A stretch of 64,000 nt of DNA from an uncultured Clostridia bacterium (lineage in GTDB: Bacteria > Bacillota > Clostridia > TANB77 > UBA1234). Position 1 is the first letter of the stretch, and each line of letters opens with the position of its first letter. Shown here one piece after another: positions 8,070 to 17,683 of the stretch. The stretch spans positions 1 through 64,000 of the forward strand of contig CAKPAA010000003.1 of assembly GCA_934132775.1 (NCBI GenBank). The letters run 5' to 3'. The position numbers and the translations under genes were made by a program. The notes under the pieces are model-generated. The model did not search any database. It was not told the DNA's origin and worked only from the letters and a program-made list of their open reading frames with translations.

Positions 8070-8930
8070 TTATTCTTTTTTAGATAATTTATATGCTACA
8101 TAAAAGCCAGCAATAAATGTTAATATTGCAACAATTACAGTTACAATTGTAGTCGTTGAATAATCAACACCATACAACATTGCAAAAGGTGAAGTAATCA
8201 CAAGAGCTATTATACCCCAAATTGTTGTGTTTGGATACTTTTGTAGCAATTTTTCTATAATCTTTGACGCAACTAAAATTCCAATTAAAACTCCAATACC
8301 AAATGGCACTAATATTTCAAACTCATGGAATATAGCCATAAAATCGAACTTCATAACAGACTTAACACATACATTCACAGAATGTAAAATTGTCTCATAA
8401 TATCCAAGCATCATAAGCACCATAGAACCACTAACACCTGGCACAACCATACTAACAGCCGAAATAATTCCAAGTCCAAACATCAATAATACTGACATAA
8501 GACTAAATCCAACCGTATGACCAACATCTACAATTTGAGAACTCATAATTGTTGGTACAATTATAACCAAAGCAAAAAGTATAAAAGAAACAAGATGTGT
8601 CCATTTAAACTTTTCATTTTTAACTCTGCCATATATTGCAGGTAGTCCTCCTATAACAAGCCCAATAAAAGCTGTAATTGTTGGAATAGAAAACTTGGCA
8701 AGTAGCCATTCAATGGCAAATGCAAGCCCTGCAATTCCTATAACCGCACCTAAAATATAAGGAAACAATGTTTTCAAACTTTGCTTAAACTCTTTTCTAA
8801 AATTATTTATAGCATAAAGTATTTTTTCATAAATACCAAGTGATAGTGCAATAGTTCCACCACTCACACCTGGAATAACGTTTGCAACGCCTATTAAAAT
8901 TCCTCTTAAAATATCTTTCAAATAGCTCAT
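8070..8930 (-). CDS. DUF368 membrane protein, PopT-type undecaprenyl-phosphate translocase
   Basis: 286 residues with about eight hydrophobic helices. The N-terminal motif GVANVIPGVSGGTIALSLG is repeated in altered form near the middle as SMVVPGVSGSMVL. This internal duplication is the hallmark of DUF368. The family is now known to flip undecaprenyl phosphate back across the membrane for reuse in cell-wall and surface-polymer synthesis; substrate assignment here is by family. It lies about 90 bases from gltX in the same direction. Confidence 0.85.
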   Translation of the reverse strand: MSYLKDILRGILIGVANVIPGVSGGTIALSLGIYEKILYAINNFRKEFKQSLKTLFPYILGAVIGIAGLAFAIEWLLAKFSIPTITAFIGLVIGGLPAIYGRVKNEKFKWTHLVSFILFALVIIVPTIMSSQIVDVGHTVGFSLMSVLLMFGLGIISAVSMVVPGVSGSMVLMMLGYYETILHSVNVCVKSVMKFDFMAIFHEFEILVPFGIGVLIGILVASKIIEKLLQKYPNTTIWGIIALVITSPFAMLYGVDYSTTTIVTVIVAILTFIAGFYVAYKLSKKE

Positions 8931-8990
8931 AAATTACCCTCCATACCTTAAATTTATTTATAAAGCAAAAATTATTTACTCATATGTTTT

Positions 8991-9027
8991 TATGAAAGAC
9001 AGAATTTATTATTTTCTGTCTTTCATT
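8991..9027 (-). repeat. Inverted repeat behind the RNase J gene
   Basis: Perfect 13-bp inverted repeat (ATGAAAGACAGAA and its complement) with a 9-base AT loop, between RNase J and the DUF368 gene. The 3' flank is A-rich on the minus strand, so it is a weak terminator or an RNA-stability hairpin. Confidence 0.5.
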
Positions 9028-9055
9028 TATTACAAATATAAGCCGTATATTTTTA

Positions 9056-11023
9056 TTACTCGTTTATTTCAGATATGATTGGTATAATCATAGGATTTCT
9101 TCTTGTTTTCGAGAACACAAAGTCGTGAACAGTATCTCTTATAGTATTCTTGATTGTACTCCAATCTTTAATTCCACTAGCTTGGATCTTTTCAATATCC
9201 TTCAAAATTTCTCTACGCATTCCAACCATCAAATCTTCAGATTCTCTAACGTAAACGAAACCTCTTGATATAACGTCTGGTCCAGCCATAACTTTTCCTG
9301 TTTTATCGTCCATTGCAATAACAACAATTATTAAACCATCTTGTGATAAATGTTGTCTATCTCTTAAAACAATATTTCCAACATCACCAACGCCAAGTCC
9401 ATCAACTAAAATTTGACCAGCTGGAACAGTACCAGTTACTTTACAGAAATTCTTGTCTAATTCCAAAACTTTTCCGTTTGCTAGCATAACTACATTTTCA
9501 GGATCAACACCAACTTTAACAGCTGTTGCTGCGTGAGCTTGTAGATGTCTAAACTCGCCGTGTACAGGAATAAAATACTTAGGCTTTACAAGCGAAATCA
9601 TAAGTTTTTGTTCTTCCTGACAAGCGTGTCCAGAAACGTGAATATCCTTTAATGTGTGATAAATAACCTCTGCACCAATTTTAAATAAATCGTCAATAAC
9701 ATTTGAAACTAACTTTTCATTACCTGGAATTGGAGTTGCAGAAATTATTACTAAGTCTTGATTATTTATAGTAACTTTTCTGTGAGTACCAGATGCCATT
9801 CTTGAAAGTCCAGACATTTCCTCACCTTGGCTACCAGTTGTAATCAAAGTTAATCTTTCTGGTGCATAACTATCAATATCATCAATATCAATAAGTACAC
9901 CTTCTGGAATATCCAAATAACCAAGCTCAATCGCAACATTCATAACGTTTTCCATACTTCTACCACAAATTGCAACTTTTCTATTATTTTTCATAGCTGA
10001 ATTAACAATTTGTTGAACTCTGTGAATATTTGAAGCAAATGTTGCAACAATTATTCTCTTTTGGCAACCTGCAAAAATCCCATCAAATACTTTACCAACA
10101 CTACTCTCAGACATTGTGTATCCTGGTCTTTCAGAGTTTGTACTATCTGACATAAGTGCTAAAACTCCTTTTTTACCAAGCTCTGCAAATCTAGCAAGGT
10201 CAATCAAATTACCATCAATTGGAGTGTAATCAACTTTAAAGTCACCAGTATGAACAACTGTGCCAACTGGTGTTGTTATTGCAAGTGCAACTGAATCAGC
10301 AATACTATGATTTACTCTTATGAATTCAATTTTAAAATTGCCAAGAGTAATTATATCTCCTGCTTTTACACACTTCATAGTAGTGCTTCTAACAAGCTTA
10401 TGTTCCTCTAATTTATTCTTAATCAACCCTAATGTTAATCTAGTTGCATATATAGGAACATTCAATTCTTTCAAAACATATGGAATTGAACCAATATGAT
10501 CTTCGTGACCGTGAGTAATTACCATAGCTTTAAGCTTTTCCTTATTTTTAGTTAAGTAAGTAAAGTCTGGTATAACAAGGTCTACACCAAGCATTTCATC
10601 TTCTGGAAATGCAACACCACAGTCAACAAGAATCATCTCGTTGCCATATTCAAAAACAGTCATATTTTTGCCAATTTCTTCAAGACCACCTAAAGGAATA
10701 ATTTTTAATCTTTCACGTGCTATTTTTATTCCTTTCGAAGTTTTAAGTTCGTTAACATTAGCAGCTTTCTCACTATTTTCGCCACTTTCTTTTTTACCAA
10801 TTCTTCTTGGCTTTCTAAAAGGCTTCTTAACCTCTTTATCAGGAGTAGCCTCTGTTTCTACTACAACTCCACTATTTTCTTGCGTAGCAACATTATTCTT
10901 CTTAGGACTTCTATTTCTAAGATTTTTTCTGTATGGTCTAGCTTTTCTAACCACATTATCATTTGTTTTCACTTCAACATTATTTTCTTTCTTAATTTCA
11001 TTAGTTTTTAATTCTTCTGTCAA
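9056..11023 (-). CDS. rnj: Ribonuclease J
   Basis: About 655 residues; metallo-beta-lactamase/beta-CASP nuclease with endonuclease and 5'-exonuclease activity in RNA decay. Zinc motif HGHEDHIGS, then GDFKVDYTPIDG, then SDSTNSERPG; HVSGHA and PVHGEFRH follow in the beta-CASP and C-terminal parts. An unusual lysine/arginine/asparagine-rich tail of about 100 residues precedes the core. It is probably disordered and RNA-binding. TTG at 11023 is preferred because AAAGGAG lies 8 bases before it; the ATG at 11041 overlaps that site. It follows the deacetylase gene by under 30 bases and is probably in one operon with it. Confidence 0.93.
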   Translation of the reverse strand: MTEELKTNEIKKENNVEVKTNDNVVRKARPYRKNLRNRSPKKNNVATQENSGVVVETEATPDKEVKKPFRKPRRIGKKESGENSEKAANVNELKTSKGIKIARERLKIIPLGGLEEIGKNMTVFEYGNEMILVDCGVAFPEDEMLGVDLVIPDFTYLTKNKEKLKAMVITHGHEDHIGSIPYVLKELNVPIYATRLTLGLIKNKLEEHKLVRSTTMKCVKAGDIITLGNFKIEFIRVNHSIADSVALAITTPVGTVVHTGDFKVDYTPIDGNLIDLARFAELGKKGVLALMSDSTNSERPGYTMSESSVGKVFDGIFAGCQKRIIVATFASNIHRVQQIVNSAMKNNRKVAICGRSMENVMNVAIELGYLDIPEGVLIDIDDIDSYAPERLTLITTGSQGEEMSGLSRMASGTHRKVTINNQDLVIISATPIPGNEKLVSNVIDDLFKIGAEVIYHTLKDIHVSGHACQEEQKLMISLVKPKYFIPVHGEFRHLQAHAATAVKVGVDPENVVMLANGKVLELDKNFCKVTGTVPAGQILVDGLGVGDVGNIVLRDRQHLSQDGLIIVVIAMDDKTGKVMAGPDVISRGFVYVRESEDLMVGMRREILKDIEKIQASGIKDWSTIKNTIRDTVHDFVFSKTRRNPMIIPIISEINE

Positions 11024-11050
11024 AAAAATTTCTCCTTTCATTTTTAATAT

Positions 11051-12094
11051 TTATGATATTCTCTCATACTTCATTTTAGGATTTTTCTCCATAACATCAA
11101 GCCAATAGTACAAATCACATTCAACAATCTTTCCACCGCCAGTTGCTCTAACCCTTGGAAGAGCTAACAAATTAACCTTTTCATTTGTCACAGGCAAAGC
11201 GGGATTTGCTCCAACAAGAAGCAAAACTTTATTATCATATGCTTGACCGTCATATTCACCTTTGGCTATGTATGATTTATAATCTTTCGATGAAATTCCA
11301 TAAGGTAATGCAAGGGCTGTTATCTCATACCCATCAACTAATTTTCTAACCATATTGGCAATTGTACCAACTTCTTTTTGTATAGTGTCAACCGAAGCTT
11401 TGCTAAAATTAACGTGAGAACTCGTGTGATTCCCTATTTCAAAGCCTCTATCTACTAAATATTTCAATCTCTCTTCGTTTGTACCTTCGCCTGCAAAAAA
11501 TGTTGAATTTATAAAGAAAGTACCATTCAAACCAAACTCAGGATACTCGCTATAAAACCTCTCCATAATTCCAACAGCAGACTTAGGATTTGCAACTAAT
11601 TCGCCATCATCATTTCTAATAAGATTAAATTGACCTTTTGACCCGTCATCAAAAGTAAGTACAATAGGTGTACAACCAACTGGAACCTTCATACTATTAT
11701 TTAAATAGTCATTCAATGAAACAGTGCGATAATTATGATCATATAAATATTTCAAATCATTATAAAAATTATCATAAGAACGAGTCCACTCATCCAAATC
11801 ACTATCAGCAAACCTATGGAACATAGCTATAATTATCTTGCCAGATTCATTGTACACAAAGTTTTCAATAACTTCTTCATTATTATTAGTTTCAACATCA
11901 CCAGATGAAGCAACCTCCCCACTTGGTTCTTCATATTCGCCCGATTTATCGAAACTATTTTCTTGATTATTCATAGTCTGTCTATCTTTCAAAGAATTAT
12001 TACTCACATCTATAAATAACCTTCCGCTCTTGCAACCAACGAAAATGAGTATAACATAAACAACTAAAATTGTCAACATAATGGTTTTTTTCAT
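11051..12094 (-). CDS. Polysaccharide deacetylase lipoprotein (CE4/NodB)
   Basis: 347 residues. A signal peptide ends in IFVGC, a plausible lipobox, so the protein is likely lipid-anchored outside the membrane. A Ser/Glu/Asn-rich linker to about residue 85 leads to a NodB domain with TFDDG (near 150) and GNHTSSH (near 230), the metal-binding and catalytic motifs. Such enzymes remove acetyl groups from peptidoglycan or exopolysaccharide; the exact substrate is unknown. CGGAGGAG precedes the ATG. The gene lies upstream of RNase J. Confidence 0.85.
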   Translation of the reverse strand: MKKTIMLTILVVYVILIFVGCKSGRLFIDVSNNSLKDRQTMNNQENSFDKSGEYEEPSGEVASSGDVETNNNEEVIENFVYNESGKIIIAMFHRFADSDLDEWTRSYDNFYNDLKYLYDHNYRTVSLNDYLNNSMKVPVGCTPIVLTFDDGSKGQFNLIRNDDGELVANPKSAVGIMERFYSEYPEFGLNGTFFINSTFFAGEGTNEERLKYLVDRGFEIGNHTSSHVNFSKASVDTIQKEVGTIANMVRKLVDGYEITALALPYGISSKDYKSYIAKGEYDGQAYDNKVLLLVGANPALPVTNEKVNLLALPRVRATGGGKIVECDLYYWLDVMEKNPKMKYERIS

Positions 12095-12182
12095 AAAATC
12101 TCCTCCGTTTCATCACAAATATTTTATCACTTTGTATTAAATTATGGTAGTAATGATTAAGCAAAATTTAAAGCAGCTTAGT

Positions 12183-12211
12183 TTGACATAATATTTAAAA
12201 TAAAGTATAAT
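12183..12211 (+). promoter_or_regulatory. Sigma-A promoter of the BI-1 gene
   Basis: TTGACA (12183-12188), 17-base spacer, TATAAT (12206-12211), followed by an AAAGGAGG site and the start codon at 12252. Confidence 0.9.
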
Positions 12212-12251
12212 TATATTAGTGTAAAAATTATAAAACAAAGGAGGAATTATT

Positions 12252-12965
12252 ATGCAAGAAGTTTATTCACCAATAAACGAAGAAAAGAAAGTATTAGACT
12301 TTTCAACAATAATGCAAAAAGTATATTTTTTAATGGCAGCAGGATTAGCGGTAACTGGAATCACAGCACTAATAACCACAAACAATCTAAATTTATTGTT
12401 ATTCTCATTCCAGCATATTGGGTTTTTAGCAATAGCAGAAATCGTTTTAGTTTTACTTTTAAGCACAAGAGTTGAAAAAATGGGAAAAGCAGCTTGTTCA
12501 ATTGCATTCTTTGCATACGCAATAATAAATGGAATTACATTGGCACCAATATTCTTGTTATACACAGAATCCTCAATAGCAACAACATTCCTAATAACAG
12601 CAAGTATGTTTGTAGCATCGGCAATGTATGGAAAAACAACTAAAAAAGACATAACATCACTCGGAAATTATCTTGTTATGGGACTTTGGGGAATAATAAT
12701 AGCTGGAATTGTAAATATACTAATAAGAAGCAATCTGCTAGAATTTGCGATATCAGTAGTTGGAGTTGTTCTATTCATTATGCTAATCGCAGTTGATGTA
12801 AAAACAATACATCAATTTTCACGTGACATTGAAAGAACAGGCTTAGGATACAGCGACGACGAAAAAATAGCCAAAGTATCAATAATGGGAGCACTTACAT
12901 TATATCTAGACTTTATAAATCTATTCCTTAAATTATTAAGATTTTTTGGTAAGAGAAGAGACTAA
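12252..12965 (+). CDS. Bax inhibitor-1 / YccA family membrane protein
   Basis: 237 residues, seven hydrophobic segments and a short acidic N-terminus. The final part has VDVKTIHQF, LTLYLDFINLFLKLLRFFG, the C-terminal signature of UPF0005. Family members act as pH-sensitive calcium leak channels or modulate FtsH. The physiological role in Clostridia is unclear. It is transcribed alone from a consensus promoter and closed by a strong terminator. Confidence 0.88.
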   Translation: MQEVYSPINEEKKVLDFSTIMQKVYFLMAAGLAVTGITALITTNNLNLLLFSFQHIGFLAIAEIVLVLLLSTRVEKMGKAACSIAFFAYAIINGITLAPIFLLYTESSIATTFLITASMFVASAMYGKTTKKDITSLGNYLVMGLWGIIIAGIVNILIRSNLLEFAISVVGVVLFIMLIAVDVKTIHQFSRDIERTGLGYSDDEKIAKVSIMGALTLYLDFINLFLKLLRFFGKRRD

Positions 12966-12977
12966 TAGAAGCTAAAC

Positions 12978-13025
12978 AAATCCCGCTAGGTACAGCAGTG
13001 ACCGTGCCTAACGGGATTTTATTTT
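12978..13025 (+). terminator. Terminator of the BI-1 gene
   Basis: Stem of about 15 bp (AATCCCGCTAGG paired with CCTAACGGGATT), ending in TTTTATTTT. It also lies downstream of the minus-strand gene 13048-13818 and could act in both directions. Confidence 0.85.
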
Positions 13026-13047
13026 AGTGCAAAATTAAGAAGATTTT

Positions 13048-13818
13048 CTATCTTTCATCAATAGCTTGTTGCTTATCACCAGCAATAGTTTTGCTTTTCT
13101 CATTTATAATGCTCTTGGCTTTACTAACCATCGGAGTTTCTTTATATCTAGTTTTTTCTACATCTTGTACCATATTTCTCATATCATAAGGAATACCTAT
13201 ATCTTGTATGAAATCATTTTGTATTAAGTCAGGAAACATATATGGATTACTCATATCTATATTATCTAATGTTTCATAACCAGGAACTCCGGGAAAAACT
13301 CGACCAATAGTTTTTCCATTTTTATCATACGAGTAATCTGCCAACATATTTCCATCCCTATCATATCTAGTAAGTACAACCCCTTCATTAGTTTGTTTCA
13401 TAGAGAAACAAGGAATACCATTAACCTTTTTAATATAGCTTACTTCATTCACGCCAATTGGATTTATTTCCTCTTCCACTTCCAAATCATTATTAAACTT
13501 TGAAATATTTTTTGTTGAAATCCTACCAAATCCATCTTTTATTTCATGGTGTTCAAATGTTCCAACCTTTTTTCCTTCGAAATTCATAGGACCTTCTTCC
13601 CTGGTAGCCACACCACCCAATATAGCTTTAGTTTCAAAAAGAGTTCCCTTAGCACCTTTTTCGATAGAATGAACCAATTTACCGCGCTTGTTAAGTTCAA
13701 CCGAAAGAATTCTTGCAGTTCTATCGCAAATTGCCCATATTTCTTTATTACCTTTTTCATTACTACGAATTTCAAATGATATTGTATGTCCACCAACTTC
13801 TATACTATCAATATTCAT
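13048..13818 (-). CDS. Hypothetical protein
   Basis: 256 residues, no signal peptide or membrane helix. The N-terminal 100 residues look like a beta-rich domain. The middle has an RHS-like motif, YDRDGNMLADYSYDKNGK. The C-terminal 60 residues are polar and probably disordered. AAGGGG lies 5 bases before the ATG. I do not recognise the family. It follows the large S-layer protein gene by about 50 bases but has its own ribosome site. Cytoplasmic location is inferred from the lack of targeting signals. Confidence 0.6.
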   Translation of the reverse strand: MNIDSIEVGGHTISFEIRSNEKGNKEIWAICDRTARILSVELNKRGKLVHSIEKGAKGTLFETKAILGGVATREEGPMNFEGKKVGTFEHHEIKDGFGRISTKNISKFNNDLEVEEEINPIGVNEVSYIKKVNGIPCFSMKQTNEGVVLTRYDRDGNMLADYSYDKNGKTIGRVFPGVPGYETLDNIDMSNPYMFPDLIQNDFIQDIGIPYDMRNMVQDVEKTRYKETPMVSKAKSIINEKSKTIAGDKQQAIDER

Positions 13819-13871
13819 AAATACCCCTTCACAATTAAATTATCTAGAATAATTCTAGCATTTTGCAGATG

Positions 13872-16800
13872 CTATGTCAAATTGGGCACTATATTACAAA
13901 ATCTCATTATCATCATAGCAACTTCCGCTCTTGTTGCAACTCCCTGTGGAGCAAGTATTGAATTTGTTCTTCCTGTTATAATACCTCTTTTTATAGCCCA
14001 TCCGAATGCATCTCTTGCATAATCACTTATCATTTCGTTATCATCATAATCCGATAAACTTACGTTTTCTTCTTCTACGATTCCATTTTCTTTTTCATAC
14101 CTATATAGCATTACTACTAATTGTTCTCTTGTAATATTATTTTGAGGTGCAAATTTACTTTCTGTCACTCCATTGATAATTCCATTTTCTGTTGCCCACA
14201 TAACAGCATTTGAATAGTATTGTTCACTTGAAATGTCACTAAATTTTAATTCACTATTCAAAGCCTTCACTTCTCCTGCAAGCCTATTTAATACTGTTAC
14301 AATCATTGCTCTATTCATATTAACATTTGGGCCAAAATCTTTTTCAGTAACGCCTTTAAAAGCGCCTATTTTGCTAACAAATTCAACAGCTTGATAGTAC
14401 CAATCTTTTTCACTTAAATCTTCATATGGGTTATTCCACTTTTCTTCCACCGTTCCAATTTTTGCAAATTCTGCTTCTATTGTAACATCCTCTCCTAAGC
14501 TTTCTAATGTATATGTTGAAACAGCACCGATGCTTTTTCCATTTACTTTTACATCGACTATTAAATAACCATCATCTGGGGTTATTTTGCATATTTTACT
14601 TCCGCCTTTTTCATTTTTAACGCTTATGTTTCCACCTGCTGTTTTATTTACTTTCAATGTATATTTTGAACCAGATACAGATGAACCACCACCGCCAAAG
14701 CCACCACCTGATGGTTTAGTTGGCGTACTATCAATAATCTGCCACTCAATAGAAAATTCATCTACATACTCAACACTATTGTCTTCACTTTTCCAAATGC
14801 ATATTTTTTGGCACCTTTCAAGATCTTTTACTGAAATTTTTAATATATAAGTTCCTGGTTTAGTAGCGGTATTACCTGAAATATTAAGTAAGTCTTCATA
14901 TACATAATTTTCAAAGATTTCTGACATATCAATTTTTTGTTCCTTACCATTATATATCTTATTTAACTTTTTTTGACTTGGATTATATATACTAGGAGAA
15001 TTTTTCATTATTTTCCAACTTATTTTTTGATTCTTAGTTGTATTATTATAAACTCCTGTATCAATTCTTACTTTCCATTCAAAATTATTCGGATCATTTA
15101 ATGATAATTCTACATAATACGTTCCAACTTCTCTTTGTTTCTCTCCATAAGAAATTGTATAATATTTTGATATATCTTCAATAGGATATGTAGTTTTACC
15201 GATGTTTATAAAACCTTTATTATTCCTAAAGAATTCAAATGTATGTTCTTGATTATCATAAACATATCCTCTTCCACTTACGTGCGATATATCTATTTGT
15301 ATCTTTTCTTTTAACTGTAAATCTTTTTCAATACTCCACTTCACATCTTGTATATCACTAGTACCTGTATCCCAAATATAATTTTTTGTATCCTTTAATG
15401 ATACTTTGGCTGTGTAGTCACCTATTTCTATTGATTTATTTCCAGTTATGTTCATTATTTTTTCATCAAATCCAATCAAATTTGCCTCTTTTTCGTTTCC
15501 ATCATATATAGCAGGAAGTAATTGTTGTGGACACTCCAAAGATAAAGGAACAATCTTCCAAGTATATATTTTATCTTCGTTAGTGCCATCCGCCCATTGA
15601 TTATTTAGTTTATCTTTTAATGAAAAAGTTATTTCATACGTTCCTACTTCATTTGCATTTGAATACTTAACACTGCAATAATCCGTGTCAGCTTTATATT
15701 TAGGAATTATAGTTTCACCATAATTATACCTATATTCTGTTCTTAATAGTTCTGGCAATTCCACTAATTCATTTTTTAATATTTCCCATTCTAGCCTTAC
15801 AACATATGATGATGTAACATTATTTTTTTCATCATACACCATTATTTTGTCACTATTTTTATCATCATTCACGTAGATTGTCATTTCATATTTTCCAATA
15901 TTTTTAGCAGTGTTTCCAGTAATGGCAATAAGGTTTTTGGTTGGCAAAATCCCCATAATTTCTTCTAATTCTATGGTTTGATCTTTTCCATCATATACCC
16001 TATACAATTTTCGCTGGCTGCTTTTATAAATTGTTGGAATATACTTCATTATTTCCCATTCAATTTTTTGATTTTGATTTGTATAAATAGTTTCACCTTT
16101 ATTCTTTACTTTCCACTCTGTGTGTATCTTATCTTTTAATTCAACAGTTGCCTCATATTTACCAGCTTCTATCCCTTTATCACTATCGATAACTTTGAAC
16201 TCATTTTCATTATCACTTTTAGCCTCAATTTCATTTCCATTAAAGTAGTATTCAAGAATTGGAAGCTCTTTTCGTATCTTGGTTATCTCCCACACAACTT
16301 CTTGGTCATCTGTGGTATAAATATACTCATTTTTAGCAGTATCATATACTTTCCACATATAATTTTTCTTGTCTTTTATAGAAAAAACGATTGTATACAA
16401 ACCAATATACTTAGCTGTTTTTTGAGATACAGAAATTTTATCCATATCATTTTCACTTACTATTTCACTCAGCAACAGTTCTTGCTCTTTTCCATCTTTA
16501 TCATATTCACTCGAAAAATTTCTCTTATCTGATATACAAATCTTACTTTTTTCGATTTCATATTCTATTGCCAAACTATCTTCCTCTGTATTAAAAATAT
16601 AATTATTTTCATCTCTAATAGAAATTATTGCCGTATATGTTCCAGCATCTATTGCAGTATTCCCAATCATTATACAAGCTTTTTTAGCGTCTTCTAAACT
16701 AGATTCTTTAAATATATCTTCTAATTTTAATTTCTTCTCCTCACCTGTATATTCACCAAGTTGCAATTTTCTCTGACTAGAAGAATATAGTCTATTTAAA

Positions 16801-17651
16801 ATCTCTATTTTTCTTTTTACTATCTCCCATTCCACATCTTGATCTTCAACAGTTTCAATTCCATTAAATGAAATTCCACTTTCATTATATACTGGTATAT
16901 ACCAAGCATAGTTTTCTTTATCTTTAAGTGAAAGTGTAGCTGAATATTTACCAGAATCTAAACCTACTTCACTATCAACCACTTCAATTTTATCTTCAAG
17001 TTTTTGATCCAAAACAAGTTTCATTTCTTTACCTGTATATTCAATACTAATTTTAGGTATTCTCACTTTTTGCCTTATTATACTCCATTCAATATCTTGG
17101 TCTTCTGTCGTATAAGTGTAAGTCTTATTATCCCCATTATAAACTTTCCATTCATAATGTTCTTTATCCTTCAAAGACAATATAGCATTATATGTACCTA
17201 TATCTTTTTCTTTTTCACTTGTAATATTAACTTCATCCGCATACGCATAGAAATCCAATCTAGGTGTTATTTCTTTACCCGTATATTCAAATTCCAAATT
17301 AGGAATTCTAAGTTTTCTCGTTGTTATTTCCCATTCAACTTCTTGATTTTCTGTTGTATAAGTATAAATGCTATTAGTCTCATCATATATTTCCCATTCA
17401 AAATTTTCTTTATCTTTTAACTCAAATGTTATAGTATATTTTCCGATTTCCTTTGCTATGTTTCCTGACACTTCCATCAATTCGCTATCAAACCCAATTA
17501 ACGTTGGCGATTGAAGTCCTTCAATATACTCTAATGAAGTATTTCTCACTCTTGGGACTTGTAATTCTTCTTTTTCACTCGCAAAACATTTTCCACTACC
17601 AGCAATTAACAAAATAATTGCTAACGTTAACATTATCTTAACCTTTTTCAC
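13872..17651 (-). CDS. S-layer-anchored repeat surface protein with three SLH domains
   Basis: 1,259 residues. Signal peptide (cleaved near AGSGKCFAS), then about nine imperfect repeats of 90-115 residues. Each has a Y(T/D)GKE-type strand, an (I/A)GxY(T/A) strand, a LKDKxNYxW block and an (E/D)QxxxWEI ending, like bacterial MBG/YDG adhesin repeats. A Gly-rich hinge GGGFGGGGSS lies near residue 985. A short beta domain (TVEAEF-type) and three SLH domains (about 1075-1259, for example DWYYQAVEFVSKIGAFKG) follow. SLH domains bind pyruvylated secondary cell-wall polymers, so the protein sits on the cell surface. GTG start after AAGGAGG. It may be co-transcribed with the polymerase-like gene upstream. 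Confidence 0.85.
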   Translation of the reverse strand: MKKVKIMLTLAIILLIAGSGKCFASEKEELQVPRVRNTSLEYIEGLQSPTLIGFDSELMEVSGNIAKEIGKYTITFELKDKENFEWEIYDETNSIYTYTTENQEVEWEITTRKLRIPNLEFEYTGKEITPRLDFYAYADEVNITSEKEKDIGTYNAILSLKDKEHYEWKVYNGDNKTYTYTTEDQDIEWSIIRQKVRIPKISIEYTGKEMKLVLDQKLEDKIEVVDSEVGLDSGKYSATLSLKDKENYAWYIPVYNESGISFNGIETVEDQDVEWEIVKRKIEILNRLYSSSQRKLQLGEYTGEEKKLKLEDIFKESSLEDAKKACIMIGNTAIDAGTYTAIISIRDENNYIFNTEEDSLAIEYEIEKSKICISDKRNFSSEYDKDGKEQELLLSEIVSENDMDKISVSQKTAKYIGLYTIVFSIKDKKNYMWKVYDTAKNEYIYTTDDQEVVWEITKIRKELPILEYYFNGNEIEAKSDNENEFKVIDSDKGIEAGKYEATVELKDKIHTEWKVKNKGETIYTNQNQKIEWEIMKYIPTIYKSSQRKLYRVYDGKDQTIELEEIMGILPTKNLIAITGNTAKNIGKYEMTIYVNDDKNSDKIMVYDEKNNVTSSYVVRLEWEILKNELVELPELLRTEYRYNYGETIIPKYKADTDYCSVKYSNANEVGTYEITFSLKDKLNNQWADGTNEDKIYTWKIVPLSLECPQQLLPAIYDGNEKEANLIGFDEKIMNITGNKSIEIGDYTAKVSLKDTKNYIWDTGTSDIQDVKWSIEKDLQLKEKIQIDISHVSGRGYVYDNQEHTFEFFRNNKGFINIGKTTYPIEDISKYYTISYGEKQREVGTYYVELSLNDPNNFEWKVRIDTGVYNNTTKNQKISWKIMKNSPSIYNPSQKKLNKIYNGKEQKIDMSEIFENYVYEDLLNISGNTATKPGTYILKISVKDLERCQKICIWKSEDNSVEYVDEFSIEWQIIDSTPTKPSGGGFGGGGSSVSGSKYTLKVNKTAGGNISVKNEKGGSKICKITPDDGYLIVDVKVNGKSIGAVSTYTLESLGEDVTIEAEFAKIGTVEEKWNNPYEDLSEKDWYYQAVEFVSKIGAFKGVTEKDFGPNVNMNRAMIVTVLNRLAGEVKALNSELKFSDISSEQYYSNAVMWATENGIINGVTESKFAPQNNITREQLVVMLYRYEKENGIVEEENVSLSDYDDNEMISDYARDAFGWAIKRGIITGRTNSILAPQGVATRAEVAMMIMRFCNIVPNLT

Positions 17652-17683
17652 ATAGATTCCTCCTTAAATTCTGATAATATTTC